A DNA stretch of 64,000 bases from Streptomyces camponoticapitis. Its GTDB lineage: Bacteria > Actinomycetota > Actinomycetes > Streptomycetales > Streptomycetaceae. This document shows positions 44,432 to 53,110 of this stretch, piece after piece. The DNA is taken from positions 1 through 64,000 of the forward strand of contig NZ_BMMV01000016.1 of NCBI RefSeq assembly GCF_014646115.1. Direction: 5' to 3'. The position numbers and the translations under genes are program-made. The notes under the pieces were generated by a model that searched no databases, was not told the origin of the DNA, and saw only the letters and a list, made by a program, of their open reading frames with translations. The stretch's first letter is position 1. Every line of letters starts with the position of its first letter.

Positions 44432-44956
44432 TCACTTCCCGAAGCCGAAGCTGTCGTGACCGCTGACCTTGGCTCGCAGGAGTCTGCCCTTGTCCGTCGC
44501 CTGTTCGTTCAGGCTGCGCTGGAAGTCCTCCATACGGGCCCGCAACTGCGGATCGCCGGCCGCGAGGATCCGCGCGGCCAGCAGTCCGGCGTTACGGGCT
44601 CCTCCTACGGAGACGGTGGCGACCGGCACGCCGGCGGGCATCTGCACGATCGACAGCAGTGAGTCCATGCCGTCCAGGTACTTCAGCGGTACGGGGACGC
44701 CGATGACCGGAAGCGGGGTGACGGAGGCCAGCATGCCCGGCAGATGGGCGGCGCCGCCCGCGCCGGCGATGATCGCCCTGAGTCCGCGCCCGGCGGCCTC
44801 CTCGCCGTACGCGATCATCTCGCGCGGCATCCGGTGCGCGGAGACGACGTCGACCTCGTAGGCGATCTCGAACTCGTCGAGCGCCCGCGCGGCGGCCTCC
44901 ATGACGGGCCAGTCGGAGTCCGACCCCATGACGACGCCGATGAGGGGAGAGCTCAT
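44432..44956 (-). CDS. purE: 5-(carboxyamino)imidazole ribonucleotide mutase
   Basis: A 174-residue class I PurE that moves the carboxyl group from N5-CAIR to C4 in purine synthesis. VVMGSDSDWPVMEAAA and the active-site histidine in SAHRMPR, with GAGGAAHLPGMLAS, are diagnostic. The start overlaps the purK stop by 4 bases (ATGA), so the two subunits are coupled. Confidence 0.97.
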   Translation of the reverse strand: MSSPLIGVVMGSDSDWPVMEAAARALDEFEIAYEVDVVSAHRMPREMIAYGEEAAGRGLRAIIAGAGGAAHLPGMLASVTPLPVIGVPVPLKYLDGMDSLLSIVQMPAGVPVATVSVGGARNAGLLAARILAAGDPQLRARMEDFQRSLNEQATDKGRLLRAKVSGHDSFGFGK

Positions 44957-46092
44957 GTGGTGATCGTTCCTCGGAGGTAGCCGGCGGCGTGGCGGGCGCG
45001 CTCCAGCACGTCGTCCAGGTCGTCACCGTAGGTGTTGACGTGGCCCACCTTGCGGCCGGGCTTCACGTCCTTGCCGTACATGTGGATCTTGAGCTGCGGG
45101 TCATGGGCCATGCAGTGCAGATAGGCCGCGTACATGTCCGGGTAGTCGCCGCCCAGCACGTTGCACATGACCGTCCACGGCGCGCGCGGGCGCGGGTCGC
45201 CGAGCGGCAGGTCGAGCACCGCGCGTACGTGGTTGGCGAACTGCGAGGTGATCGCGCCGTCCTGCGTCCAGTGGCCGGAGTTGTGCGGGCGCATGGCCAG
45301 CTCGTTGACGAGGATGCGGCCGTCGGCCGTCTCGAACAGCTCGACGGCGAGATGACCGACGACGCCCAGCTCGGCGGCGATCCGCAGGGCGAGCTGCTGC
45401 GCCTCGCCGGACAGTTCCTCGGAGAGGCCGGGCGCGGGCGCGATGACGGTGTCGCACACGCCGTCGACCTGCCGGGACTCCACCACGGGGTACGCCACCG
45501 CCTGGCCGTGCGGCGAGCGCACGATATTGGCGGCGAGCTCCCGGACGAAGTCGACCTTCTCCTCGGCGAGGACGGGGACGCCGGCCCGGAAGGGCTGCTC
45601 GGCGTCGTCCTCCGATCGGGCGAACCAGACTCCCTTGCCGTCGTAGCCGCCGCGCACCGTCTTCAGGATGACCGGGAAGCCGCCCACCTCGGCGGCGAAG
45701 GCCGCGACGTCGGCGGGGCCGGTGACGATGCGGTGGCGCGGGCTGGGCGCGCCCAGCTCGGTGAGCCTGGCGCGCATCACGCCCTTGTCCTGCGCGTGCA
45801 CGAGGGCGCCGGGCCCGGGGCGTACGGCGATACCGTCCGCCTCCAGGGCACGCAGGTGCTCGATCGGCACATGCTCGTGATCGAAGGTGATCACGTCGCA
45901 GCCGCGCGCGAAGGCACGCAGGGTCTCCAGATCGGTGTGGTCGCCGACGACCACATCGGCGACCACCTGGGCCGCGGAGTCCTGAGGGGTCTCGCAGAGG
46001 AGCTTGAATCTGAGGCCGAGGGGGATGCCCGCCTCGTGGGTCATACGGGCGAGCTGACCGCCGCCGACCATGCCGACTACCGGGAACGTCAC
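44953..46092 (-). CDS. purK: 5-(carboxyamino)imidazole ribonucleotide synthase
   Basis: A 379-residue ATP-grasp enzyme that makes N5-CAIR from AIR, bicarbonate and ATP. VGMVGGGQLARMTHEAG is the N-terminal signature; the ATP-grasp core (PVILKTVRGGYDGKGVW, VDFVRELAANIVRS) and the NELAMRPHNSGHWT metal-binding segment follow. It starts at the ATG at 46092 and is divergent from the GtrA gene. It is the first gene of the purK-purE-dipeptidase group. Confidence 0.97.
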   Translation of the reverse strand: MTFPVVGMVGGGQLARMTHEAGIPLGLRFKLLCETPQDSAAQVVADVVVGDHTDLETLRAFARGCDVITFDHEHVPIEHLRALEADGIAVRPGPGALVHAQDKGVMRARLTELGAPSPRHRIVTGPADVAAFAAEVGGFPVILKTVRGGYDGKGVWFARSEDDAEQPFRAGVPVLAEEKVDFVRELAANIVRSPHGQAVAYPVVESRQVDGVCDTVIAPAPGLSEELSGEAQQLALRIAAELGVVGHLAVELFETADGRILVNELAMRPHNSGHWTQDGAITSQFANHVRAVLDLPLGDPRPRAPWTVMCNVLGGDYPDMYAAYLHCMAHDPQLKIHMYGKDVKPGRKVGHVNTYGDDLDDVLERARHAAGYLRGTITT

Positions 46093-46237
46093 ACTCCCAG
46101 GGTATCCGTCGCCCGGTGCGGCACGGTCCGGTGGTTACAGTGGGCCGGTCGGCGCCGTCCGCGGCGCCGCGGACGACTTCACCGACGAGACTGCGTCGTC
46201 GACCGAGCACGCCGACCGGACGGGGCTGAGCGACCTG

Positions 46238-46741
46238 ATGACTGCCGCGCCTACGCAGCGACCAGCCCTGCGGGAGCGGCTGTTCCTGCTCACCCATGAG
46301 ATCGCCAAGTTCGGCGCGGTCGGCGGGGTGGGTCTGCTGGTCAATCTGGCCGTCTTCAACCTCGTACGGCACACCACCGAACTCCAGGTGGTGCGGGCCA
46401 GCATCCTGGCCACCGTCGTCGCGATCGCCTGCAACTACGTGGGCTTCCGGTACTTCGCCTACCGGGACCGCGACAAGAGCCGCCGGACGAAGGAGCTGAC
46501 TCTCTTCCTGCTGTTCAGCGCGGTCGGGCTGGTCATCGAGAACGGTGTGCTCTACACCGCGACGTACGGCTTCGGCTGGGACGGGCCGCTGCAGAGCAAC
46601 GTGTTCAAGTTCCTCGGGATCGGCGTGGCGACGCTGTTCCGCTTCTGGTCGTACCGCACCTGGGTGTTCCGCCGCCTCCAGCCGGAGCCGGCGGCCGTGC
46701 CCGAGCTGGTCCCGGAGGCGGAGACCGGCCGGGTCACCTGA
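46238..46741 (+). CDS. GtrA family membrane protein
   Basis: A 167-residue protein with four membrane helices (KFGAVGGVGLLVNLAVFNLV, a VVAIACNYVGFRYF segment typical of the family, LFLLFSAVGLVIENG and FLGIGVATLFRFWSYRTWVF). GtrA-like proteins move or flip polyprenyl-linked sugars across the membrane. I chose the ATG at 46238 because the hydrophobic domain begins 20 residues later; the frame is open back to 46070, overlapping purK. Its 3' end overlaps the convergent histidine kinase gene by 8 bases. Confidence 0.85.
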   Translation: MTAAPTQRPALRERLFLLTHEIAKFGAVGGVGLLVNLAVFNLVRHTTELQVVRASILATVVAIACNYVGFRYFAYRDRDKSRRTKELTLFLLFSAVGLVIENGVLYTATYGFGWDGPLQSNVFKFLGIGVATLFRFWSYRTWVFRRLQPEPAAVPELVPEAETGRVT

Positions 46742-47999
46742 CGGTCTTCCTCGGCTCCTTGCGGATCCGCACCTCACGGCTGAGGAAGAGCGCGAAGACC
46801 GGCGGCTGCTGCTGGAGCAGTTCGAGCCGCCCGCCGTCCGCCTCCGCCAGGTCACGGGCGACCGCGAGCCCGATGCCCGTCGAGTTGTGCCCGCTGATCG
46901 CGCGCTCGAAGATCCGTGATCCGAGGTCCGGCGGGACACCGGGGCCCTCGTCCGTGACCTCGATCACGGCCTGGTTGCCGGTGATACGGCTGCGCAGGGC
47001 GACCGTGCCGCCCCCGTGCATCAGGGAGTTCTCGATCAGCGCGGCGAGGACCTGCGCGACGGCGCCGGGGGTGCCGACGGCCCGCATGTGCTGGGTGCCG
47101 GAGCAGACGATCGCCCGTCCGGCGCTGCGGTAGGCCGGGCGCCACTCCTCGATCTGCTGCTGTACGACGTCGTCGAGGTCGAAGACGATCGCGGAGCCGG
47201 TGCGGGCGTCGCGCGAGTTGGTGAGCAGCCGCTCCACCACGTCGGTCAGCCGCTCCACCTGTGTCAGGGCGATCGTCGCCTCGTCCTTGACGGTGTCCGG
47301 GTCGTCGGTGGTGGAGATCTCCTCCAGGCGCATGGAGAGCGCGGTGAGGGGCGTACGGAGCTGGTGGGACGCGTCGGCGGCCAGCCGGCGCTCTGCGGTC
47401 AGCATCCGCGCGATCCGCTCGGCGCTGGCGTCGAGGACATCGGCGACCCGGTCCAGCTCGGGCACGCCGTAGCGCTTGTGGCGGGGGCGCGGGTCGCCGG
47501 AGCCGAGGCGTTCGGCGGTCTCGGCGAGGTCGGTGAGCGGGGACGCGAGCTTGTTGGCCTGGCGTACGGCGAGCAGGACGGCGGCGATCACGGCGAGCAG
47601 TGCCACCGCGCCGATGATCATCAGGGTGCGGCCGAGTTCACGGGTGACGGAGGCGCGGGACTCCTCGACGGTGACGGTCTCGCCCTGCTCGCCCTCGGCG
47701 CTGCCCCTGATGGCGCCGTCGTCGGGACGATTGCCGATCTCGACGGTCGGGCGGCCCGGGATCTCGACCTTGGCGTACCGCCCGCCGTCGATCTGCTCCC
47801 GCAGGATCGCCTCGGTGACCCGCTCGCCGCCGAGCAGCCGGCTGTCGACGATGCTGACCAGCCGTACGGCCTCCAGGTCCACTCTCTCCTGGGCGCTGTT
47901 GCTGATGGTGCGGGTCTCCACGATGACGAGGGAGACCCCGAAGACGGCGATCACGACGAGCACCACGGCGAGCGTGGAGTTGATCAGACGACGGCGCAC
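46734..47999 (-). CDS. Sensor histidine kinase
   Basis: A 421-residue membrane kinase. Helix 1 (about 8-28) and helix 2 (about 124-146) flank a small extracellular domain of about 95 residues. A HAMP domain, the phosphoacceptor H212 in ADASHQLRTPLTAL, the N-box IENSLMHGGG and the G-boxes (DEGPGVPPDL, GIGLAVARDL) follow. The start is GTG at 47999. The signal is unknown. The response regulator lies 70 bases upstream in the same direction. Confidence 0.93.
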   Translation of the reverse strand: MRRRLINSTLAVVLVVIAVFGVSLVIVETRTISNSAQERVDLEAVRLVSIVDSRLLGGERVTEAILREQIDGGRYAKVEIPGRPTVEIGNRPDDGAIRGSAEGEQGETVTVEESRASVTRELGRTLMIIGAVALLAVIAAVLLAVRQANKLASPLTDLAETAERLGSGDPRPRHKRYGVPELDRVADVLDASAERIARMLTAERRLAADASHQLRTPLTALSMRLEEISTTDDPDTVKDEATIALTQVERLTDVVERLLTNSRDARTGSAIVFDLDDVVQQQIEEWRPAYRSAGRAIVCSGTQHMRAVGTPGAVAQVLAALIENSLMHGGGTVALRSRITGNQAVIEVTDEGPGVPPDLGSRIFERAISGHNSTGIGLAVARDLAEADGGRLELLQQQPPVFALFLSREVRIRKEPRKTVR

Positions 48000-48069
48000 T
48001 GTGCCCTACTTCTGCTCGGCCCTTGGTCTTGTCCGGCGGATCGGGCCGGATCGGGCCGGACCGCCCGCC

Positions 48070-48747
48070 TCAGCTCTTCTCGAAACGGAAACCGACACCC
48101 CGTACCGTCGCGATGTACCGCGGGTTCGCCGCGTCGTCGCCCAGCTTCTTGCGCAGCCAGGAGATATGCATGTCCAGGGTCTTCGTGGAGGACCACCAGG
48201 TGGTGTCCCACACCTCGCGCATCAGCTGGTCGCGGGTGACGACCCGGCCCGCGTCCCTGACGAGGACCCGCAGCAGGTCGAACTCCTTCGCGGTGAGCTG
48301 GAGTTCCTCCTCGCCCATCCAGGCCCGGTGCGACTCGACGTCGATGCGGACGCCGTGCGTGGTGGGCGAGGCGGCCGGTTCGCTCGCGCCGCGCCGGAGC
48401 AGGGCCCGGACCCGGGCGAGCAGTTCGGCCAGCCGGAAGGGCTTGGTGACGTAGTCGTCCGCGCCGGCGTCGAGGCCGACCACCGTGTCCACCTCGTCGG
48501 CGCGGGCGGTCAGCACCAGCAGCGGCACGGAGTGGCCCTCGGAGCGCAGTCTCCGGGCGACTTCGAGACCGTCCATGCCGGGGAGCCCGAGGTCGAGTAC
48601 GACCAGGTCCACTCCGCCCTGGAGGCCGGCTTCGAGCGCGGTGGGACCGTCTTCGCGTACCTCCACCTCGTAGCCCTCCCTGCGCAGTGCGCGGGCCAGT
48701 GGCTCCGAGATGGACGCGTCGTCCTCGGCGAGCAGTACACGGGTCAT
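48070..48747 (-). CDS. OmpR/PhoB-type response regulator
   Basis: A 225-residue regulator. The receiver domain has acidic D9-D10, phosphoacceptor D52 (VVLDLGLPG), T80 and K102 (DDYVTKPF). The C-terminal winged helix (about 130-225) includes LTAKEFDLLRVLV and WLRKKLGDDAANPRYIATVRGVGFRF. The start at the ATG at 48747 (MTRVLLAEDD) is set by the receiver fold; the ribosome site is weak. It pairs with the adjacent kinase. Its start is 260 bases from the divergent POT transporter, a possible target. Confidence 0.95.
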   Translation of the reverse strand: MTRVLLAEDDASISEPLARALRREGYEVEVREDGPTALEAGLQGGVDLVVLDLGLPGMDGLEVARRLRSEGHSVPLLVLTARADEVDTVVGLDAGADDYVTKPFRLAELLARVRALLRRGASEPAASPTTHGVRIDVESHRAWMGEEELQLTAKEFDLLRVLVRDAGRVVTRDQLMREVWDTTWWSSTKTLDMHISWLRKKLGDDAANPRYIATVRGVGFRFEKS

Positions 48748-48851
48748 GAGGTGATGGTAGTCCGCGTGGAGGAGCCTCCGGGCAGTGATCGCCGATGCCT
48801 GTGGCTCTGGGATGCGATTGGGCCACCCGCCTTCGAATGAGGCCCACGGTG

Positions 48852-48865
48852 ACACAGATGCCTGT
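48852..48865. promoter_or_regulatory. Palindrome CACAG-ATGC-CTGTG in the divergent RR/POT gap
   Basis: A perfect 5-4-5 inverted repeat lies between the response regulator and the peptide transporter. The right half with its spacer (GATGCCTGTG) recurs at about 48793-48802, 60-odd bases away. It could be an operator for the adjacent response regulator; this is inference. Confidence 0.35.
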
Positions 48866-48939
48866 GATTCATCCCTCAAGTCATTCCATATGCCTCTCTG
48901 TCATGCCCTAGGGTGGCATGGCGTTCCGTAGGACCAATT

Positions 48940-49005
48940 GGGGATCTTTGGCAGCTCGGCGGCCGAAGATCCCGTTTTCATGAACCCGATCGAGCAAGGA
49001 TCCCC
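48940..49005 (+). promoter_or_regulatory. POT transporter leader with two mutually exclusive helices
   Basis: GGGATCTTTGGC (48941-48952) can form a 12-bp stem with 48962-48973 (one G-U pair), loop of 9, followed directly by GTTTTC, so it looks like an intrinsic terminator. The same left arm, GGGGATCTTT (48940-48949), can instead pair over 10 bp with AAGGATCCCC (48996-49005), which includes the Shine-Dalgarno AAGGA. The two folds cannot coexist. This suggests control of the downstream transporter; no known riboswitch class is matched. Confidence 0.55.
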
Positions 49006-49007
49006 CC

Positions 49008-50561
49008 ATGGCGTCCAGCCTCACCAAGGACTCCCCCGACCCGACCGGCGGCCGCCCCACAGCCACCGGCCCCCACGGCGTTCCCGAGAAGACGTTCTTC
49101 GGCCACCCGCGCGGACTGGCCACGCTCTTCATGACGGAGATGTGGGAACGCTTCAGCTTCTACGGCATGAGGGCTCTGCTCACGATCTATCTGATCTCGG
49201 GCGGCCCCGACGCGTCGAAGAGCCTCCAGGAGGGCGGCCTCGGGCTGACCCTGGCCACCACGACGGCCATCTACTCCGTCTATCTGTCGATGGTCTATCT
49301 GCTGGCCATGCCCGGCGGCTGGCTGGGCGACCGGGTCTGGGGCCCGCGCAAGACCGTGACGATCGCGGCCTGCACCATCATGGTGGGGCATCTGACGCTC
49401 GCCCTGCCGGGCTCGGGCACCTTCTTCGCCGGTCTGGCGCTGGTGGCTCTCGGCTCGGGGCTGCTGAAGTCCAACATCTCCACGATGGTCGGCCATCTCT
49501 ACGACGGCACCGACGACCCGCGCCGCGACGGCGGGTTCACCATCTTCTACATGGGCATCAACATCGGTGCCTTCTTCGCGCCGCTGATCATCGGCACCGT
49601 CGGTGAGAAGTACAGCTGGCACCTCGGCTTCGCGCTCGCGGCGCTCGGCATGGGCATCGGCCTGATCGTGTTCCTGCTCGGTACGAAGCACCTGGCCCCG
49701 CGGAGCAGCATCGTCCCGACGCCGCTGTCCCGCGAGGAACGGGCGAGCTGGCTGACGAAGGGGCTGACCTGGCTGCTGATCGGCTCGGTCTTCTACGGAC
49801 TGGTCGTCTTCACCGGCCACTTCACGATCAACTGGGCGATGGTGCCGCTGACGCTGGCGGGCATCGTCATCCCGGCCGGGGTGCTGATCCGGATAAAGCG
49901 CGACAAGGATCTCTCGCCGTCCGAGCAGACGAAGATGTCCGGCTACATCTGGTTCTTCGTCGCCGCCGCCGTCTTCTGGATGATCTACGACCAGGGCGGG
50001 TCGACGATCCAGGCGTTCGGGACGACGAAGGCCGCCGACCATGTCTTCGGCATCGGCTTCCCGACGTCCTGGTACCAGTCGCTGAACCCCGTCTTCATCA
50101 TGGCGCTGGCCCCGGTCGTCGCCTGGCTCTGGCTCTGGCTGAACCGGCGGGGCCAGGAGCCGAGCACGGTCGTGAAGTTCTCCGCGGGCCTGGCCTTCGT
50201 GGGCGTCTCGTTCTTCTTCTTCCTGATCCCGCTGATGCTGGCGGCGGACGGCACCCTGGTCAGCCCGGTGTGGCTGGTGGGCATCTATCTGATCCAGACG
50301 GTGGGCGAGCTGTGCGTCTCACCGGTCGGTCTCTCGGTGACGACGAAGATGGCTCCGGCGAAGTACGCCAGTCGGATGATGGGCGTGTGGTTCCTCGCGG
50401 TCACCGCGGGCGACTCGGTGACGGGGATGCTCTCCATCGCCGGTGTCGATCTGAGCCGTACGGGGGTGGTCGCCTTGGAGGCGGCGCTGGCCACGCTCGC
50501 CGGCTTCGCGGTCTTCATGTACCGCAGGAAGGTGCGTGCGCTGATGGGGGACGTGCGCTGA
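49008..50561 (+). CDS. POT/PTR family proton-dependent peptide transporter
   Basis: A 517-residue MFS-type carrier that imports di- and tripeptides with protons. The ExxER-like motif in MTEMWERFSFYGMRALL, the PTR2 signature FTIFYMGINIGAFFAPL, the long loop between helices 6 and 7, and about 14 helices are visible. The ATG at 49008 has AAGGA seven bases upstream. The last codons (LMGDVR-stop) lie in a 17-bp direct repeat. The 5' leader may be switched by alternative base-pairing. Confidence 0.94.
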   Translation: MASSLTKDSPDPTGGRPTATGPHGVPEKTFFGHPRGLATLFMTEMWERFSFYGMRALLTIYLISGGPDASKSLQEGGLGLTLATTTAIYSVYLSMVYLLAMPGGWLGDRVWGPRKTVTIAACTIMVGHLTLALPGSGTFFAGLALVALGSGLLKSNISTMVGHLYDGTDDPRRDGGFTIFYMGINIGAFFAPLIIGTVGEKYSWHLGFALAALGMGIGLIVFLLGTKHLAPRSSIVPTPLSREERASWLTKGLTWLLIGSVFYGLVVFTGHFTINWAMVPLTLAGIVIPAGVLIRIKRDKDLSPSEQTKMSGYIWFFVAAAVFWMIYDQGGSTIQAFGTTKAADHVFGIGFPTSWYQSLNPVFIMALAPVVAWLWLWLNRRGQEPSTVVKFSAGLAFVGVSFFFFLIPLMLAADGTLVSPVWLVGIYLIQTVGELCVSPVGLSVTTKMAPAKYASRMMGVWFLAVTAGDSVTGMLSIAGVDLSRTGVVALEAALATLAGFAVFMYRRKVRALMGDVR

Positions 50562-50574
50562 TGGGGGACGTGCG
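50541..50574. repeat. 17-bp direct repeat at the 3' end of the POT gene
   Basis: CTGATGGGGGACGTGCG occurs twice back to back (50541-50557 and 50558-50574), then CTGA. The first copy holds the last codons and the TGA stop begins in the second; a recent tandem duplication placed it just outside the frame. Confidence 0.9.
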
Positions 50575-50676
50575 CTGACGGGCCGATGTCCGATGCCGGG
50601 ACCGCGGCTCCGGCCCCAACGCGGCGAGGTGCCGTGCCGGGCGTCGCGGACCGGGCGGGACCTTGAGGACACGAGC

Positions 50677-51165
50677 CTAGGACGGGGCCGCGAGGATCGC
50701 CCAGACCGTCTTGCCGGGCGCTCCCGGCGTACGGGAGACGCCCCAGTCCAGACAGAGCCGCTGCACGATGAACATGCCGTGCCCCCCCGGTCGTCCGGCG
50801 CGGTGCGGCGTACGGGGCGCGGGCTGGCCGGCGCCCCGGTCGGTGACCTCAAGGCGCAGCATCTTGCTGTCGGAGGAGACCCGCAGCTCTTCGGGGCCAT
50901 CGGCGTGCAGGCAGGCGTTGGTGACCAGCTCGGAGACGACGAGCAGTACGTCCTCCGCGGCGGCGCGGCGGTCCGCGGTCTCCGCCGGCAGCCAGCCCCA
51001 GTCGTAGAGGGCCTGCCGGGTGAAGTCGCGGGCCATCGGGACGATACCGCTGGCGTTGCCCAGTGCCAGGGTGCGTACCCGGCCTTCGGGCTCGGCGGAG
51101 TGGGTACCCGCGCCGTCCGGCTCGGAGCCGAAATCGCCCGGCGGAAACTGCCGGGTGGTGCTCAT
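50677..51165 (-). CDS. Serine-kinase-type anti-sigma factor (RsbW/HATPase_c_2 family)
   Basis: A 162-residue soluble protein with a GHKL ATPase fold: the N-box VSELVTNACLHA, the G1-like EVTDRGAG and a GGHGMFIVQRL G2 region. Proteins of this type bind sigma-B-like factors and phosphorylate a STAS antagonist. A STAS protein is encoded 191 bases upstream in the same direction and a sigma factor is divergent beyond, so this is the switch kinase of a partner-switching module. From memory the locus resembles the S. coelicolor SigI region (SCO3066-3069). Confidence 0.88.
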   Translation of the reverse strand: MSTTRQFPPGDFGSEPDGAGTHSAEPEGRVRTLALGNASGIVPMARDFTRQALYDWGWLPAETADRRAAAEDVLLVVSELVTNACLHADGPEELRVSSDSKMLRLEVTDRGAGQPAPRTPHRAGRPGGHGMFIVQRLCLDWGVSRTPGAPGKTVWAILAAPS

Positions 51166-51356
51166 CAGCGCTTCACCTCACCGATTCACCGGTTCGCGAA
51201 TTAGTCGTTACCTCGGTACAGAGAGTGTCTGGCCTGTCCCGACCGGCCTGGGGTCTCTTCTGCCCGGCGTAATCGTGACAACACCCACAAGACCTACGTG
51301 GGTGACGTGACTCTTGCAACATCTGGTTCCCGCGAGGACCTCGCAGGGCCCCCGGG

Positions 51357-51725
51357 TCAGTCGGCAAGAGCCGCTTCCAGCGAATCGTGCACGGTGAAGA
51401 CCGCGTCGGCGCCGGTGATTTCGAAGACCCTGGCGACCACCGGCAGCATCGCGGCCAGATGGACGGCCCCGCCGGCCGCTTCGGCCTTGAGACGGGCACC
51501 AAGCAGTACGTTCAGCCCGGTCGAGTCACAGAATTCGAGCTGCGAGCAGTCGATCACGAGCCGTACCCGGCCCTGGTCGAGTGCTTCGTCCAGAGGTGCG
51601 CGCAACAGCTCGGCGGTGTGGTGATCCAACTCACCCGCGGCTGTCACGACCTCGCTCCGGCCCTCGGTCCGAACTTCGACCCGAAGCCGGCCCCGGTTCG
51701 TGCTGCCGACCGTCTGGCGGTCCAT
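51357..51725 (-). CDS. STAS-domain anti-sigma factor antagonist
   Basis: A 122-residue STAS protein. GELDHHTAELLRAPL, then LVIDCSQLEFCDSTGLNVLLG with the serine of D-S-T-G as the likely phosphorylation site, fit the SpoIIAA/RsbV family. The ATG at 51725 has GAGGG ten bases upstream; an ATG at 51749 is possible. When dephosphorylated it should bind the kinase encoded downstream and free the sigma factor. Confidence 0.9.
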   Translation of the reverse strand: MDRQTVGSTNRGRLRVEVRTEGRSEVVTAAGELDHHTAELLRAPLDEALDQGRVRLVIDCSQLEFCDSTGLNVLLGARLKAEAAGGAVHLAAMLPVVARVFEITGADAVFTVHDSLEAALAD

Positions 51726-52053
51726 GCCCGTCCGTCCCTCTTCTGCCATGTCGTGCGCCGTCGTCAGATGTTTCAGAAGTTGTCGCAGTCGCGCTCTGAT
51801 CGTGCCCGTCGTCGCGCCACGTGCCGTGACGTTCGACGGAACATTACGCCTTTCAAACGGTCTCCGGAAGCCAATCTCCCCCACAAGGCGGACATACGTA
51901 CGAATTGACACTTGCACGCGTCCGCGCTGAACCGATAGGGCTAGTAACCGACACAAGAATCCGGACCGAAACGACCGGCCATGGAGGCGCCGCAAACCGC
52001 AGCAGCGCGTATTGGCATCGGCAGCCATATGCCGAGAACGTATGGAGGAGACC
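51726..52053. other. Divergent gap between antagonist and sigma factor genes
   Basis: 328 bases without a gene, holding promoters for both directions. I see a 6-bp inverted repeat TCGGCA-GCCATA-TGCCGA (about 52018-52035) before the sigma gene. I do not see a clean SigB-type GTTT..GGGTA promoter, though autoregulation would be expected. Confidence 0.45.
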
Positions 52054-52959
52054 ATGTCACCCCGGCTCGACGAACCGCGTACCCAAGACGCGCCGTCGAC
52101 AATCCCGTCCGAACCTGACGAGACCGGCGCCACACTCGCGGCCGGTTTCCCGGGCCTCGATGGCATGCCAGAGATCCCGCCCCTCGACGAGATCGGCGCA
52201 CTGGACGCCCGGGCTCTGTCCAAGACGCTCTTCGGGCGCCTCGAAGGCCTGGAAGAGGGCACCCACGAGCACGCGTACGTGCGCAACACCCTGGTCGAGC
52301 TGAATCTCGCCCTGGTCAAGTTCGCCGCCTCCCGGTTCCGCTCCCGCAGCGAGCCCATGGAGGACATCATCCAGGTCGGCACGATCGGCTTGATCAAGGC
52401 CATCGACCGCTTCGAACTCAGCAGGGGCGTCGAGTTCCCCACCTTCGCGATGCCGACGATCGTCGGCGAGATCAAGCGCTTCTTCCGCGACACCTCCTGG
52501 TCGGTACGGGTCCCGCGAAGGCTCCAGGAGCTCCGTCTCGAACTGGCCAAGGCCGGCGACGAGCTGTCCCAGCAGCTGGACCGCGCGCCGACCGTCGCCG
52601 AACTCGCCGGCCGGCTCGGCATCACCAAGGACGAGGTCGTCGAGGGGATGGCGGCGAGCAACGCGTACACGGCGAGCTCGCTGGACGCGCAGCCGGAGGA
52701 GGACGACACCGAGGGCGCGCTCGCGGACCGCATCGGCTACGAGGACCACGGGATCGAGGGCATCGAGTACGTCGAGTCGCTGAAGCCGCTGATCGCCGGG
52801 CTTCCGGCTCGCGACCGGACGATCCTCTCGCTGCGGTTCGTGGCCAACATGACGCAGTCGGAGATCGGTGAGGAGCTCGGCATCTCCCAGATGCACGTGT
52901 CCCGGCTGCTGTCACGCACCCTCGTCAAGCTGCGGAAGGGTCTGACCCTCGACGAGTGA
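52054..52959 (+). CDS. SigB/SigF-type alternative RNA polymerase sigma factor
   Basis: A 301-residue sigma-70 factor of the SigB/F/G class. Region 2 (LVKFAASRFRSRSEPMEDIIQVGTIGL is split as RFRSRSEPMEDIIQVG plus GLIKAIDRFE and VEFPTFAMPTIVGEIKRFFRD), region 3 (VPRRLQELRLELAKAGDEL) and region 4 (LPARDRTILSLRFVANMTQSEIGEELGISQMHVSRLL) are complete. The ATG at 52054 has GGAGGAG five bases upstream. The acidic N-terminal 65 residues are additional. It may be the SigI orthologue, controlling osmotic or stress genes; I am not certain enough to name it. Confidence 0.93.
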   Translation: MSPRLDEPRTQDAPSTIPSEPDETGATLAAGFPGLDGMPEIPPLDEIGALDARALSKTLFGRLEGLEEGTHEHAYVRNTLVELNLALVKFAASRFRSRSEPMEDIIQVGTIGLIKAIDRFELSRGVEFPTFAMPTIVGEIKRFFRDTSWSVRVPRRLQELRLELAKAGDELSQQLDRAPTVAELAGRLGITKDEVVEGMAASNAYTASSLDAQPEEDDTEGALADRIGYEDHGIEGIEYVESLKPLIAGLPARDRTILSLRFVANMTQSEIGEELGISQMHVSRLLSRTLVKLRKGLTLDE

Positions 52960-52973
52960 GCGGGGATTTCGGT

Positions 52974-53019
52974 GAACGGGGCGTCGCGGCCTGGAAGTTA
53001 CGGCCGCGGCGCCCCGTTC
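52974..53019 (+). terminator. Terminator of the sigma factor gene
   Basis: GAACGGGGCGTCGCGGCC pairs with the segment ending CGCCCCGTTC, an 18-bp stem with one G-U pair and a 10-base loop, 14 bases after the stop. Confidence 0.85.
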
Positions 53020-53110
53020 GTCGCTCCACGGCCCCCACCGGCCGGCCCTGCGCGGCGCACCGCCGCACCGACCGCCCGCCCCTGATGCGCCGGACCGGCC
53101 GGAGACCGTA

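Noticed and set aside
48880..49007. Known guanidine-I (ykkC) riboswitch before the POT gene
   Set aside because: A CTAGGGT-like fragment is present but the remaining conserved segments are not in order.
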